Assembly: GCA_012513065.1 (NCBI GenBank)
Contig: JAAZCX010000035.1
Coordinates: forward strand, 1-39,180
Source of the DNA: Clostridiaceae bacterium
GTDB lineage: Bacteria; Bacillota; Clostridia; TANB77; CAG-508
Direction: 5' to 3'
DNA: 39,180 nucleotides
Notes under the pieces: model-generated
Told to the model about the DNA's origin: nothing
What the model saw: only the letters and a program-made list of their open reading frames with translations
The model's database searches: none
Program-made: the position numbers and the translations under genes
Shown here: piece after piece, positions 21,275 to 32,258 of the stretch
How positions within the stretch are numbered: position 1 is the stretch's first letter
Layout: each line of letters starts with the position of its first letter

Positions 21275-22675
21275 TTATATTTTTTCTATTGTCATTGAAT
21301 CTTTTGTATCTTTTACTTGATATCCTTTTTCTTTTAAGATATCTCTAATACGATCCGATTCTGCCCAATTTTTGTCTTCTCTTGCCTTTTTTCTTTCATT
21401 TATAAGATTTTCTATTTCTTCTGGTAGTTCAATTTTTACTTGTTTTTCTAAATATTCTTTAGAATTTTTTATATCTAAGCCTAATATTTCATCAAATTCC
21501 AATAATAATTGTGCAAATTGTTTTGATTTTTTTGTATTTCTTACTACTTCCCACATAATTCCAGTAGCAAGTGGCATATTTAAATCATCATTTACAGCTT
21601 CTAAAAATCTTTTTCTATATTCTTTAATTTCATTTTCATCTATTTTTTGTTCACTCTGTGTATGTAACAAATATCCTTCACGTAAACGATTTAAAGATTT
21701 TTGTGAGGAATTCGCAATTTCAAAAGTAAAATTTAATTTAGTACGATAATGAGCACTATAACAAAATAATCTATATGCAAGTGGTTCAATTGATCTTTCT
21801 TGTAATTGATCTAATGTATAAGTATTTCCTAGACTCTTAGACATTTTTCCACCATCTACTTGTAAAAATTCTACATGCATCCATGTTTTTGCTGGAATAT
21901 TTCCTGTACATCCTTTACTTTGTGCAATTTCATTTTCATGGTGAGTTGGTATATGATCCACTCCACCTGTATGAATATCAAATACATCACCTAAATATTT
22001 TCTTCCCATTGCTGAGCATTCTAGATGCCAACCTGGATAAGATAACCCCCATGGGCTTTCCCATTTCATTATATGATTTTCTGGTGCTTTTATCCAAACT
22101 GCAAAATCATAAGGATTTCTTTTTTCTGGATCAACATCTACTCTTGCTCCTGCAATTTGATCATCTAAATTACGATTTGATAAAATTGGATATTTATCTA
22201 ATTTAGAAATATCAAAATAAATTGCCTTTGATGTTTCATATGCATATCCATTTTCTACTAAAATCTTAACAAAGTTTAACATTTCTTCAATATGTTCTGT
22301 TGCTTTTGCAATAATTTCTGGTTTTTCTATATTTAGTCTTCCCATATCTCTAAAAAATATATCAGTATAAAAAGCTGCAATTTCATAAGGATCTTTATTT
22401 TCCTTTTTAGCTGCTTTTTCCATTTTGTCTTCTCCTTCGTCGCTATCTGATTCTAAATGTCCTACATCTGTTATATTCATTACATGTTTTAATTCATAAC
22501 CATTTGTTTTTAATACTCTTCTTAATGTATCCATAAATATATATGCTCTAAAATTACCAATGTGGGCATAACTGTAAACAGTTGGCCCACATGAGTATAT
22601 TCGTACTTGATTTGCTTCTAATGGTTTAAATTCTTCTTTTTGTTTAGTTAATGTATTGTATAATTTTAAACTCAT
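21275..22675 (-). CDS. cysS: Cysteinyl-tRNA synthetase
   Basis: IYSCGPTVYSYAHIGNFRAYIFMDTLRR, GGVDHIPTHHENEIAQSKG, GGKMSKSLGN. Confidence 0.97.
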   Translation of the reverse strand: MSLKLYNTLTKQKEEFKPLEANQVRIYSCGPTVYSYAHIGNFRAYIFMDTLRRVLKTNGYELKHVMNITDVGHLESDSDEGEDKMEKAAKKENKDPYEIAAFYTDIFFRDMGRLNIEKPEIIAKATEHIEEMLNFVKILVENGYAYETSKAIYFDISKLDKYPILSNRNLDDQIAGARVDVDPEKRNPYDFAVWIKAPENHIMKWESPWGLSYPGWHLECSAMGRKYLGDVFDIHTGGVDHIPTHHENEIAQSKGCTGNIPAKTWMHVEFLQVDGGKMSKSLGNTYTLDQLQERSIEPLAYRLFCYSAHYRTKLNFTFEIANSSQKSLNRLREGYLLHTQSEQKIDENEIKEYRKRFLEAVNDDLNMPLATGIMWEVVRNTKKSKQFAQLLLEFDEILGLDIKNSKEYLEKQVKIELPEEIENLINERKKAREDKNWAESDRIRDILKEKGYQVKDTKDSMTIEKI

Positions 22676-22687
22676 AACATTTCCTTT

Positions 22688-25285
22688 CTAATTTATTGTT
22701 GTATTACTATTTGTTGTTATATTGTTGTCTTTTATTACATTAGTACTAGGATTAGGAGTAGTTTCAATTTTATTAACAGTAATTGTTATTTTTGAACCTT
22801 TATCAACCTTTTCTTTTTCATTAACACTTTGTTTTAAAACTATTCCATCTTTTTTATTTTTGTTTTCTTCATATTTTGTTTCTACTACAAGTCCTTTAGC
22901 TTCTAAAACTTTTTTAGCTTCTGATGAAGTTTTTCCTATTACATTTGGAACTTCTACTTGTTCAGGTGCTTTATGTACATCACAATTTTCTGTTGGTACC
23001 TTATATTTGTCTCCTTCATCTGTAGTCCATAGTTTTGTATTTTCTTTTTGTGGTTTTATTAAAAATGTTTTTTCTTCAACATCTGTACAATATTCATTTG
23101 CAATTTTTCCTGTTGTTTTACATATTTTTAGTTTTTGGTGCCCTTCGCATTTTCCAGGAATTGTTCCTCTAACAAATACTTCTGATGCTGTTCTTGTGCA
23201 TGTATCTGTTGCTACACAACCAGAATCTTGACAAATTTTTGCATATACTACATTACTTGGTCTTTGGAATCTTGCTGTTGTTAGACCCTTATGAGCATCT
23301 TTCATTACTGCTGCCCATATATTTGCTGCATTATTTCCACTAAATACTGGTCTTTCAGAATAATCAAATCCAAACCAAGTTGCTGCTGTATAATATGGTG
23401 TAAATCCACAAAGCCATCTATCTACATAGTTATCTGTTGAACCTGTTTTTGCTCCAACATCCATATTTGACATATAACATACTGCTGCTGTACCAGATCT
23501 TGCTGGTGCAGTTAATAAGTTCTGTAATACATATGCATTTGCTTCAGACATTGCTCTTCTTTTTTCTTGTTTTGATTCTACAACTATATTTCCATTAGCA
23601 TCTTCTACTTTTGTATAGAAAATTGGTGTTATATATTCTCCATTATTTGCAATTGTTGCATATGCCGCTGCCATTTCTAAAGGACTAACATCTGCTGTTC
23701 CTAAAGCTAGAGATGGTGCTGCATGAACTGGATCCACATTAATTCCTAATTTAGCTAAAAATTCAATTGAATTTGTTGGTCCTAATTCTTTCATTATTTT
23801 TACATGAACTATATTAGAAGATTCTGCTAATGCTGTTCTTATTGTAATTAATCCAGAAAAATGACTTGAGTTTCCTGGTGCATATCCACCACCAAAATTA
23901 GTTTTTGAATCATCATATACTGTTCCTGCAGTAATAATTCCTTTTTCTAAAGCTGGTGCTTCACAAGCTATTGGTTTTATTGAAGATCCTGTTTGTTTAG
24001 TTCCTTGTGTTGCACGATTTAATCCTACTGGGCTTGAATCGCTTCCAAGTCCACCTACAGTTGCTATTACTTTTCCTGTTTTATGATCTATAATAACCAT
24101 AGCTGCTTGTGTGTGATTGTTTAACAAAGTTCCATCTTTGTTTTTCTTAACACCACTTTTTATATATTTATCTTTTAAGAATTCTTCTTCCATTCTATCT
24201 TGAATTGATGTGTCTTGAGTTGTGTAAATTGTATATCCATTATTATATAACATTAATTCTGCTGTATTTTCATTTACATCTTTTTCAGTTTGAATATCTT
24301 TAATTGCCGCTCTAATTGCTGCCATTGTGTGATAAGAATAAGTAGATTTAGATGCTATATTTCCTTTTGTAAATGTTATACCATTTTCTACTTTTTCCAC
24401 TGCTTTATTGTATTCTTCTTCGTCAGTAATATAACCTTGGTCTTTCATTTGGAATAATACTTCTTTAGTTCTCTTCTTAATAATTTCACTATTGTCTTCT
24501 TCTTCAAAAGGATTATAACTATTTGGTGTATGATTTATTCCTGCTATAAAAGCACATTCTGCTAAATCTAACTGTGCTACTGGTTTATTAAAATAATATT
24601 CTGATGCCATTCCTACTCCATATACAGTAGATCCCATAAATATTTTATTTAGATATAATTCTAATATTTGATCTTTTGAAAGAATTTTTTCTACATTGTA
24701 AGCTCTAGCCATTTCTCTTATTTTTCTTTCAATACCTTTTGCTCCTTCATCTGCATCATCATTCATTAAATTTTTAATTAATTGTTGAGTTATTGTACTT
24801 CCACCACCTGCAGAAGAATCACCTTTATTTAAAGCATACATAATTGTTGCATATGCTGTTCTTTTAATATCAACGCCATTATGCTCATAGAATCTTTTAT
24901 CTTCTATCGCAACAAAAGCTTTTGGTAAATATGCTGGCATATCTTCAAAAGTTACAATTTTTCTGTTTTCATCTCCTGAAAGTATTCCTATTACCTCACT
25001 GTCAATATCTTTTATTGCTCCATTAATATTAATTATTTTTAAATCTTCTTGTGTTAGTTTAAATTTATCACTAAAGAATATTCCAGCAATAATTGCAATA
25101 CCTATTAATATTGCTAAAACAACTAATCCAATAAATATTAAAATAGCTTTTTTTAATTTTGAATGTTTTTTCTTTTTTTCTTTTTTGTCTTTTTTATCTT
25201 TGCTTGTTTTAATTTTATATTTTTTTGTTTTTGCTTCTTCATTATTGTTTATAGTTTTATTTTTTCTTTTTTTATCTTTGTTCAT
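22688..25285 (-). CDS. Penicillin-binding protein 1A family (transglycosylase/transpeptidase) with C-terminal PASTA domain
   Basis: KAFVAIEDKRFYEHNGVD, GGSTITQQLIKNL, SSIKP, GAKTGSTDNYVDRWLCGFTP, PASTA-like VEVPNVIGKTSSEAKKVLEAKGL. Confidence 0.95.
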   Translation of the reverse strand: MNKDKKRKNKTINNNEEAKTKKYKIKTSKDKKDKKEKKKKHSKLKKAILIFIGLVVLAILIGIAIIAGIFFSDKFKLTQEDLKIININGAIKDIDSEVIGILSGDENRKIVTFEDMPAYLPKAFVAIEDKRFYEHNGVDIKRTAYATIMYALNKGDSSAGGGSTITQQLIKNLMNDDADEGAKGIERKIREMARAYNVEKILSKDQILELYLNKIFMGSTVYGVGMASEYYFNKPVAQLDLAECAFIAGINHTPNSYNPFEEEDNSEIIKKRTKEVLFQMKDQGYITDEEEYNKAVEKVENGITFTKGNIASKSTYSYHTMAAIRAAIKDIQTEKDVNENTAELMLYNNGYTIYTTQDTSIQDRMEEEFLKDKYIKSGVKKNKDGTLLNNHTQAAMVIIDHKTGKVIATVGGLGSDSSPVGLNRATQGTKQTGSSIKPIACEAPALEKGIITAGTVYDDSKTNFGGGYAPGNSSHFSGLITIRTALAESSNIVHVKIMKELGPTNSIEFLAKLGINVDPVHAAPSLALGTADVSPLEMAAAYATIANNGEYITPIFYTKVEDANGNIVVESKQEKRRAMSEANAYVLQNLLTAPARSGTAAVCYMSNMDVGAKTGSTDNYVDRWLCGFTPYYTAATWFGFDYSERPVFSGNNAANIWAAVMKDAHKGLTTARFQRPSNVVYAKICQDSGCVATDTCTRTASEVFVRGTIPGKCEGHQKLKICKTTGKIANEYCTDVEEKTFLIKPQKENTKLWTTDEGDKYKVPTENCDVHKAPEQVEVPNVIGKTSSEAKKVLEAKGLVVETKYEENKNKKDGIVLKQSVNEKEKVDKGSKITITVNKIETTPNPSTNVIKDNNITTNSNTTIN

Positions 25286-25396
25286 TTTATTTCCTCCTTG
25301 GAATCACAAAATTGATAGATATATTATATTATATAATACTTAAAATGTGAAGGTTTTTTCTTAATTTTTTCATATTTTTTAGTATAAAAGCAGAAA

Positions 25397-25428
25397 AAAA
25401 ATACTAGGTATTTTTTACCTAGTATTTT
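25397..25428 (-). terminator. Rho-independent terminator of rny
   Basis: aaatactaggtattttttacctagtattt hairpin. Confidence 0.75.
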
Positions 25429-25432
25429 AATT

Positions 25433-26983
25433 TTATTTTGCGTAATCGATTACTCTTGTTTCTCTTATAATGTTTACTTTTATTTGTCCTGGATAATCCA
25501 TTTCATCTTCTACTTTTTTAGCTACATCTCTTGCCATTAATGTCATTTCTGAATCTGTAATTTTTTCTGGTTTTACTATAATTCTTACTTCACGTCCTGC
25601 TTGAATTGCAAAAGATTTATCTACTCCTTCAAATGATTCTGCTATTTCTTCTAATTGTTGTAATCTCTTTATGTATGCTTCTAATGTTTCTCTTCTTGCT
25701 CCAGGTCTAGAAGCTGAAATTGCATCTGCTGCTTGTATTAATACTGCTTCAATGCTTATTGGTTCAACATCACCATGATGTGCTTGAACTGCATTAATAA
25801 CAACTTCATTTTCTTTATACTTTTTAAGTACATCAACACCTATTTCTACGTGTGTTCCTTCCATATCATGATCTAAAGCTTTTCCTATATCATGTAATAA
25901 TCCTGCACGTCTTGCTATTTTAGGATCTAATTCCAACTCTTCTGCCATAATTCTTGCTAAATTTGAAACTTCAACAGAATGATTTAATACATTTTGTCCA
26001 TAACTTGTTCTGTATTTTAACTTTCCAAGTAATTTTATAATATCAGGATGAAGACCTATAACTCCTGCTTCCATAGCTGCTCTTTCGCCTTCTTCTTTAA
26101 TTGTTTGTTCAAGTTCTTCTTTGGCTTTTTCTACCATTTCTTCAATTTTAGCCGGATGAATTCTTCCATCGTCGATTAGTTTTTCTAGTGCTATTTTTGC
26201 AACTTCTCTACGTAATGGATCAAATCCAGATATAACAACTGCTTCAGGAGTATCATCAATAATTAAATCGATACCTGTTAATGTTTCAAGTGTTTTGATA
26301 TTTCTACCCTCTCTACCAATTATTCTTCCTTTCATATCATCATTTGGAAGTGATACTATTGATACTGTTGTTTCTTGTGAATGATCTGCAGCACATTTTT
26401 GTATAGCATATCCTATAATATTTTTAGCTGTTTTATCAGCTGTTTCTTTTGCTTTTTGCTCTAAATCTTTTATCAATGCTGCTTTTTCTGATGTAATTTG
26501 TTTTTCTAATTCTGATAAAAGTTGTTTTTTTGCTTCTTCTGTAGATAAACCAGAAACACGTTGTAATTCTTGCATTTGTCTATTATATAATTCTTCTAGT
26601 TCTTCTTTTTTATTGTTGTTTTCTTCTTGTCTAATTTGTAAATCTTTTTCTTTCTTCTCTAATTGATTAATTTTGTTTTCCAAATTTTCTTCCTTTTGAA
26701 TTAAACGTTTTTCTTGTACTTGTACTTCGCTTCTTCTTTCTCTAATCTCTTGATCTAGCTCTTTTCTACTATTCATTATTTCTTCTTTAGCTTTAAAAAT
26801 TTCTTCTTTTTTCTTATTTTCTGCTTCTTTATTTGCTAGTTCAATAATTCTTTTTGCTTCATTTTCTGCACTTTTCATTTTTGATTCTGCTATTCTTTTT
26901 CTCATTGTAAATCCAACTAAAGTAAAAATAATAGCTGAGATTAGAAAAATGGCGATATAAATTACGATTTCCATAATTTGCAC
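25433..26983 (-). CDS. rny: Ribonuclease Y
   Basis: N-terminal TM plus coiled coil, KH region [44 protein letters not shown] motif [14 protein letters not shown]. Confidence 0.97.
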   Translation of the reverse strand: MQIMEIVIYIAIFLISAIIFTLVGFTMRKRIAESKMKSAENEAKRIIELANKEAENKKKEEIFKAKEEIMNSRKELDQEIRERRSEVQVQEKRLIQKEENLENKINQLEKKEKDLQIRQEENNNKKEELEELYNRQMQELQRVSGLSTEEAKKQLLSELEKQITSEKAALIKDLEQKAKETADKTAKNIIGYAIQKCAADHSQETTVSIVSLPNDDMKGRIIGREGRNIKTLETLTGIDLIIDDTPEAVVISGFDPLRREVAKIALEKLIDDGRIHPAKIEEMVEKAKEELEQTIKEEGERAAMEAGVIGLHPDIIKLLGKLKYRTSYGQNVLNHSVEVSNLARIMAEELELDPKIARRAGLLHDIGKALDHDMEGTHVEIGVDVLKKYKENEVVINAVQAHHGDVEPISIEAVLIQAADAISASRPGARRETLEAYIKRLQQLEEIAESFEGVDKSFAIQAGREVRIIVKPEKITDSEMTLMARDVAKKVEDEMDYPGQIKVNIIRETRVIDYAK

Positions 26984-27117
26984 CTCTTTCTATTTTATTT
27001 TCAATGTACACAATATATATAACTCTAATTTTAATTTTTAGAATATTATATTTTTGTCCCTATTCTTATTTTATCTTTATTATTGTAAACTGTCAAGATG
27101 TTTTCAACAATTGGCAT

Positions 27118-27170
27118 AAAAAAACAAACTTAATTATAAGAATAAATTCTTTTATTTAAGTTTGTTTTTT
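27118..27170 (-). terminator. Rho-independent terminator of xerD-like gene
   Basis: aaaacaaacttaa...ttaagtttgtttt hairpin. Confidence 0.65.
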
Positions 27171-27173
27171 ATA

Positions 27174-28055
27174 TTATGCTCTTGGGTGAGATTTTTTATA
27201 TATATTTTTTATTCCACTATCTTGAAATTGCATATATACTTGTGTTGAAGATATATCAGAATGTCCAAGCATTGTTTGAATAGCTTTTAAATCTGCTCCA
27301 TTTTGTAATAAATGTGTTGCAAATGAATGTCTTAAAACATGTGGTGTTATATCTTTTGTTATATGAGCTTGTTCTTTATAATATTTAACTATTTTCCAAA
27401 ATCCTTGTCTTGTTAATCTTTGACCATTTACATTAACGAATAATGCTTTAACATTTTCATCTCTTATTAATATTGGTCTTGCTTCTTCTATATATTCTTT
27501 TAACGCTTTTAATGATAGCGAACCTAAAGGAATATTTCTTTGTTTAGAACCAGTATGACATACTACATATGATTCATTTAATTTTACATCTTCTACATCT
27601 AAAGAAATAATTTCTGTTACTCTCATTCCTGTTGCATAGGCAAATTCTAACATTGCCTTATCTCTTGTTCCTTTTAAATCAATATCTTTTGGTTGATCTA
27701 ATAATAATTCTATTTCTTTTGAAGTTAATATACTTGGTGCTTTTTTCTCAATTTTTGGTGATTGAATATGTGAAGTTGGATCAACTTTCACTTTCTTGTT
27801 TCTAACTAAAAATTGATATAAAGAGCGTATTGAAGCTAAATTTCTTGAAATTGTAGATGCTTTTTTTCCAATTGATTGTAAATATTCCAAGTATCCTTTA
27901 ATATCTTCTTCTTTTACTTTAGTATAGTTAATCTTATTAGTTTCTAAGTATTTGTTATAATAAACAATATCCCTTCTATAAGATTGTAATGTGTTATCAG
28001 ATGCTTTCTTCTCATTTTGAAGAAATTCTAAAAAAAGTTTAGCTTGTTTTTCCAT
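27174..28055 (-). CDS. Site-specific tyrosine recombinase XerD-like
   Basis: YATGMRVTEIISL, HVLRHSFATHLLQNGADLKAIQTMLGHSDISSTQVYM. Confidence 0.93.
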   Translation of the reverse strand: MEKQAKLFLEFLQNEKKASDNTLQSYRRDIVYYNKYLETNKINYTKVKEEDIKGYLEYLQSIGKKASTISRNLASIRSLYQFLVRNKKVKVDPTSHIQSPKIEKKAPSILTSKEIELLLDQPKDIDLKGTRDKAMLEFAYATGMRVTEIISLDVEDVKLNESYVVCHTGSKQRNIPLGSLSLKALKEYIEEARPILIRDENVKALFVNVNGQRLTRQGFWKIVKYYKEQAHITKDITPHVLRHSFATHLLQNGADLKAIQTMLGHSDISSTQVYMQFQDSGIKNIYKKSHPRA

Positions 28056-28213
28056 TTTATTTAGCTCCCCTATTATTTATTATTTAAGTTACCTTACGTA
28101 AACTGTATATGTTATATCAAATTACATCTAAATTGTAAAGACATTTTTTTAAAAAACTACAATTTTTTTTATTTTATTAATTTTTTCAACTATTTTCTAC
28201 ATTTTATGTTTTT

Positions 28214-28858
28214 TTATATAGTATTTATGTATATTTGTGTCAAATTTGTTGATATGTATGTTTCTACAAAAGATGAAGCAATAAGTAAAATCAATATAAA
28301 TGTAGAAAAAATTGTATGCCTTACTATTTCTAATTTAATATTTTCTTTTCTTTTATCTTTTATTATAGAATTATATAATTTTACTCCACTTACCGCTAAC
28401 GCTAATGTTCCAGGTATTACAATTAAGTTTTGTAAAAACAAATTAGAAAAACAAAATATAATTCCTTTTCCTAATCCTAATGCACTAATTATTGAAGATA
28501 TTGTATAGCTTAAAGAAAATCCTTTCCAAATAACTAATCCATATACAATTGGAATACCTATTACACTACATCCCATAACCCATATTAATATTGTAAATAT
28601 TATATGATTTATAATTGTATCTTTTAACAAATTTGTATGGTCTATTTGATGATTTTGTTTTAATATTTCAATAAAATCTTTTATATATGTATCTATTTGT
28701 GCTTGTATATCAGTTTGTATATTTTTTATAAAAAAACTTCCTATTAAAATTCCTATTAAAAAAAATATTGAAACTATTACATATAATTTCAAATTATTGA
28801 TTATATGTATTTTTATATTGTTAATTACACTTATTCTTTTTAATGAACGCTTTCTCAT
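28214..28858 (-). CDS. spoIIM: Stage II sporulation protein M
   Basis: Multi-TM SpoIIM-like protein (FLIGILIGSFF, GIPIVYGLVIWKGFSLSYTISSI), adjacent to a xerD-like gene as in many Clostridia. Confidence 0.8.
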   Translation of the reverse strand: MRKRSLKRISVINNIKIHIINNLKLYVIVSIFFLIGILIGSFFIKNIQTDIQAQIDTYIKDFIEILKQNHQIDHTNLLKDTIINHIIFTILIWVMGCSVIGIPIVYGLVIWKGFSLSYTISSIISALGLGKGIIFCFSNLFLQNLIVIPGTLALAVSGVKLYNSIIKDKRKENIKLEIVRHTIFSTFILILLIASSFVETYISTNLTQIYINTI

Positions 28859-28994
28859 TTGCTCTCCTTATACTTTTATCTTTTATACATAATGTGTATT
28901 CTATAAAAAATATAATTAGAACAATAAGAACATAAAAAATACAAAGAAATAAAAAAGTATTCCTTTGTATCTTTAAGTTATGTTTTTTATAAAA

Positions 28995-30130
28995 TTAATT
29001 CCACATTGCTATTCTATATGGCATATTTTCAGTTCTTCCTTTTCCTGATAGTGAAAACATATTATTGTTATATGCTCTATACATTACTGGGTATCTTGCT
29101 GATAATCCTGTAGTTGCTCCATAAAATCCTTGAAATTCAGCTATTCTAATCCTTTAGTATTTTCAACTGTATGTTCGTTTGGTATTTGTTCTATATATTT
29201 TGGATTCATTGGTACATTTTCTAAATTTATAAATATTATATCAATTACTGGACCATTAATTTTATATGCATATCTCGGTATCCATACCCACCAACATTCG
29301 AGCTCATTTCCTGTAGTTTTTACATTTGCCCACACTCTGTTTTTTGAAGTATCTTTATTATATGAATGAAATGTATAAAGACTTCCGTTTTTCTCTATTT
29401 TTGCTTGTTGTCCACCATTAATATAATCTTTTACTGTTACTTCTAATTGCGTAGAAAAGTCAGGTGAATAATATATTACTTTTGTATCTTGTATACTAAA
29501 TCCTTGCATATTAGGATAATAGTAGTATTCTCCATCTACTGGTTCAGGTTGTTCTGGTGGAGGTAATATTATTTCATCATTATTTGTTTGTTTTAAAAAC
29601 ATTACTGTTTCATAACTATGATATACATTTTTACCTATTATTGTAGGTTGTATTTTGAATACAACATTAGTTTTCATATCATAAATATATGTATTCTCTT
29701 TTCCATCTGCTGTTTCTTTGTCAATTATATAAATTGCATTTTCATTGTTCAATTGATTATTATTAAGTATTGTATCAAATTCTGTCGTAGAATAATCAGA
29801 TGGTATTTTATCTATTTTTGATCCATCTCTTACATAAAGAATTTCTTGTTTAAATGTGTATGGTAAATTAATATTTGAATCTAGTAAGTTATCAAATAAT
29901 GTTGTATATGTCCCATTAGCAATATTTATAGCATTCTTATTGTTTTTTAACACAACATTTTCTTTTATTTTTTGCATTTCAGTTGCAAAACTAGCATATT
30001 TAGCTTTATTTATTATTCCTTCTTCTCCGATTAGTAAATTTATTGTTATTCCAGCTAATATAATTAATATTATTATTGTTATAACAAGTGCTATCAATGT
30101 TATTCCCTGTATTGATTTACTATTTTTCAT
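28995..30130 (-). CDS. Prepilin-like (type IV/pseudopilin N-terminus) protein; apparent 1-nt deletion or -1 shift near 29143 separates a 49-codon C-terminus
   Basis: MKNSKSIQGITLIALVITIIILIILAGITINLL; ORF stops at 29141, but the other frame continues AEFQGFYGATTGLSARYPVMYRAYNNNMFSLSGKGRTENMPYRIAMWN* to 28995. Confidence 0.7.
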
Positions 30131-30151
30131 TTTTCAACTCGAAATTTATTA

Positions 30152-31339
30152 TTATTTTACTTTTCCGTAGTTTCCTCCACCGCCAGATTCTATTTTTACA
30201 TTTCCTTCTCTTGCATTTATTATTTTATCAGCTATTTTTTCTCCAACAACAGCTTCTATATCATCTTTAGAAAGTTTATGAAGAATATCCATTTCAGTTT
30301 CAAAATGATCTAATAATTTTGCTATATATTTTGTTCCAACTCCTGATATAAATCCAAGGGGCACTTGATATATGTATGGTGGTCTATTTTTAGGACTTTT
30401 AGTTTCATTTTTATCTTTAATTAACTCAATTCTATCGAAAACACCAAAAGTTACTTTTTTGCTTCCACATTTTGGGCAAATACTTACTGGCTCTTTCGTT
30501 TCTATTGTTGTATCACAATCATCGCAATATGTTCTATGATATTTTCCAAGTTTTGGATCAAGTCCATAATTTGCAATTATTTTTCTTCCTTTTTCATTTT
30601 TCAAAGCCATTACAACTTCTTTAAATGATATATCTTCAACTTGCATTTTGTTATATTCTCTCGCTATTTTAGGAAGTGAATGTGCATCTGAATTTGTTAA
30701 AAATGTTTTATTTTCTAATTCCGATATTGTATCTGCTAAAAAAGTATCTGAACTTAATCCTAACTCTACAGCAAATATTTTATCGTATTTTTCTTTAAAG
30801 ATTTCTTTAATCCTATCTACACAATTTCCATAATAACTCTTAAACGGTGTGAAAATGTGAGCCGGAATAAGAATTCCATTATATTTTTCTACAATGTCTA
30901 TTAATTCATAACCAGATACATCTGATCTTTGGGTACTTAAAGTAATATTTTTTATATGATGACTCATTTCATTAGAAAAACCTTTTATATCTTTTAAATG
31001 TGGGAAAAAGCAAATATTATGTGCTGCTCCTTTATTTCCGTTTCTTCCTACTTCTGATGTTTCTACTTCGCTTCCTAATAACATACATACTTTATCTTTG
31101 TAAATTATGCCACCGTCTTCAATTTCATATGCTTCACCAGTTTTTAAAAATTCCTCTATATCTTCTATAATATAAGGTGACGCACAATCTATTATTCCTA
31201 CTACTTGTATTCCTTTTCTCTCTTCGCATTCTTTTGCTATGTTTGCAAAATTCAAACTTCTTGCTGCTGTTATTTTTATTGGTTTTCCCTTTTCAGATCT
31301 TCCTATATGTACATGTAAATCTGCAAATATTTCATTCAT
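30152..31339 (-). CDS. PHP-domain protein of the endonuclease Q (EndoQ)-like family
   Basis: FADLHVHIGRS, IIDCASP, LLGSEVETS, TNSDAHS, zinc ribbon YCDDCDTTI...CPKCG, helix-hairpin-helix-like C-terminus. Confidence 0.8.
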   Translation of the reverse strand: MNEIFADLHVHIGRSEKGKPIKITAARSLNFANIAKECEERKGIQVVGIIDCASPYIIEDIEEFLKTGEAYEIEDGGIIYKDKVCMLLGSEVETSEVGRNGNKGAAHNICFFPHLKDIKGFSNEMSHHIKNITLSTQRSDVSGYELIDIVEKYNGILIPAHIFTPFKSYYGNCVDRIKEIFKEKYDKIFAVELGLSSDTFLADTISELENKTFLTNSDAHSLPKIAREYNKMQVEDISFKEVVMALKNEKGRKIIANYGLDPKLGKYHRTYCDDCDTTIETKEPVSICPKCGSKKVTFGVFDRIELIKDKNETKSPKNRPPYIYQVPLGFISGVGTKYIAKLLDHFETEMDILHKLSKDDIEAVVGEKIADKIINAREGNVKIESGGGGNYGKVK

Positions 31340-31406
31340 TTTTTATTTCCCTTCTATTCGCAAAAAGCGCCTCTTGTTAAAATATACTTTCAATAAGAAA
31401 CGTTTT

Positions 31407-31574
31407 TTATCTTTCTTCTCTATCAGAAGATTTTTCTTCTAATCTTCTAGTTTTTACTTTTGCAATTCTATAAGATTCTTCAGCAACTTCAAGTGCCTCT
31501 TTGCTATCTGGTATGCTATTCATGGTTTTTGCCAAATAATCAATATAAGGACATAAACCTTTCATATTATACAT
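31407..31574 (-). CDS. 55-aa conserved-looking hypothetical protein
   Basis: MYNMKGLCPYIDYLAKTMNSIPDSKEALEVAEESYRIAKVKTRRLEEKSSDREER* overlapping the upstream gene's end by 8 nt; RBS aggaggtgt. Confidence 0.55.
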   Translation of the reverse strand: MYNMKGLCPYIDYLAKTMNSIPDSKEALEVAEESYRIAKVKTRRLEEKSSDREER

Positions 31575-32109
31575 ACACCTCCTTCATTTTATTTATAAAT
31601 TCTTTAAATTGCTCTATATATCTATTTTGCTTACCTTTTAAATTTCTATATTCTAGTAATACCATTGCTTCATCTGTTTTTAATCCAATTCTTTCTGGTC
31701 TATCTAATAACATTCCTCCAAAATGGTCTACTAATTCTAATATATCGCTTTCTTTTTCTCTTGGATTACTTCCTGAATATCTATTTAATTCTTCACATAT
31801 TTTACAAAATCTTTTTGAAAATCCCAATGTTTTTAAATATTTTGATCCTTCTTTTGCATATGTTTTTACATTTTCTAAGTCAATAAAATTAGTTGGCTTT
31901 TTACAATTGCATAATAAACACGCTGTAATTACTAAATTTTCATCTACATCAATTTTCATTGTTTCAATAAATAATTTTGCAAGTTCAGTTTTTAATATTA
32001 CAGATTTGTCAAAAAAGACTCTAGTTTTTTTTGAGAGATAAAACATTATCTCCATCTTTTTTATCCAATCCTTTTCATTTAAGATATATTCTGCAAATGT
32101 TTCTTCCAT
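31567..32109 (-). CDS. Hypothetical alpha-helical protein, possibly HD-like
   Basis: 180-aa ORF with RBS taggagggatgat; helical ITACLLCNCKKPTNFIDLENVKTYAKEGSKYLKTLGFSKRFCKICEELNR. Confidence 0.6.
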   Translation of the reverse strand: MEETFAEYILNEKDWIKKMEIMFYLSKKTRVFFDKSVILKTELAKLFIETMKIDVDENLVITACLLCNCKKPTNFIDLENVKTYAKEGSKYLKTLGFSKRFCKICEELNRYSGSNPREKESDILELVDHFGGMLLDRPERIGLKTDEAMVLLEYRNLKGKQNRYIEQFKEFINKMKEVYV

Positions 32110-32220
32110 ATCATCCCTCCTATAGGAATAATTTAGGTACTTTTCCTTTATTATATTTTAAAAAATGACTTAATTCAACAATGTCACGTAAATGTATTTA
32201 TATTGTAATTAAAATGTAAT

Positions 32221-32251
32221 AAAAGTAGAAGCTTTTAAAGCTTCTACTTTT
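32221..32251 (-). terminator. Rho-independent terminator of tmcAL
   Basis: aaaagtagaagcttttaaagcttctactttt hairpin. Confidence 0.75.
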
Positions 32252-32258
32252 ATAATAT

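Noticed and set aside
21372-23231. Plus-strand ORFs (125, 107, 169 aa) over cysS and PBP1A
   Set aside because: Antisense to confidently identified genes, no RBS or recognisable motifs
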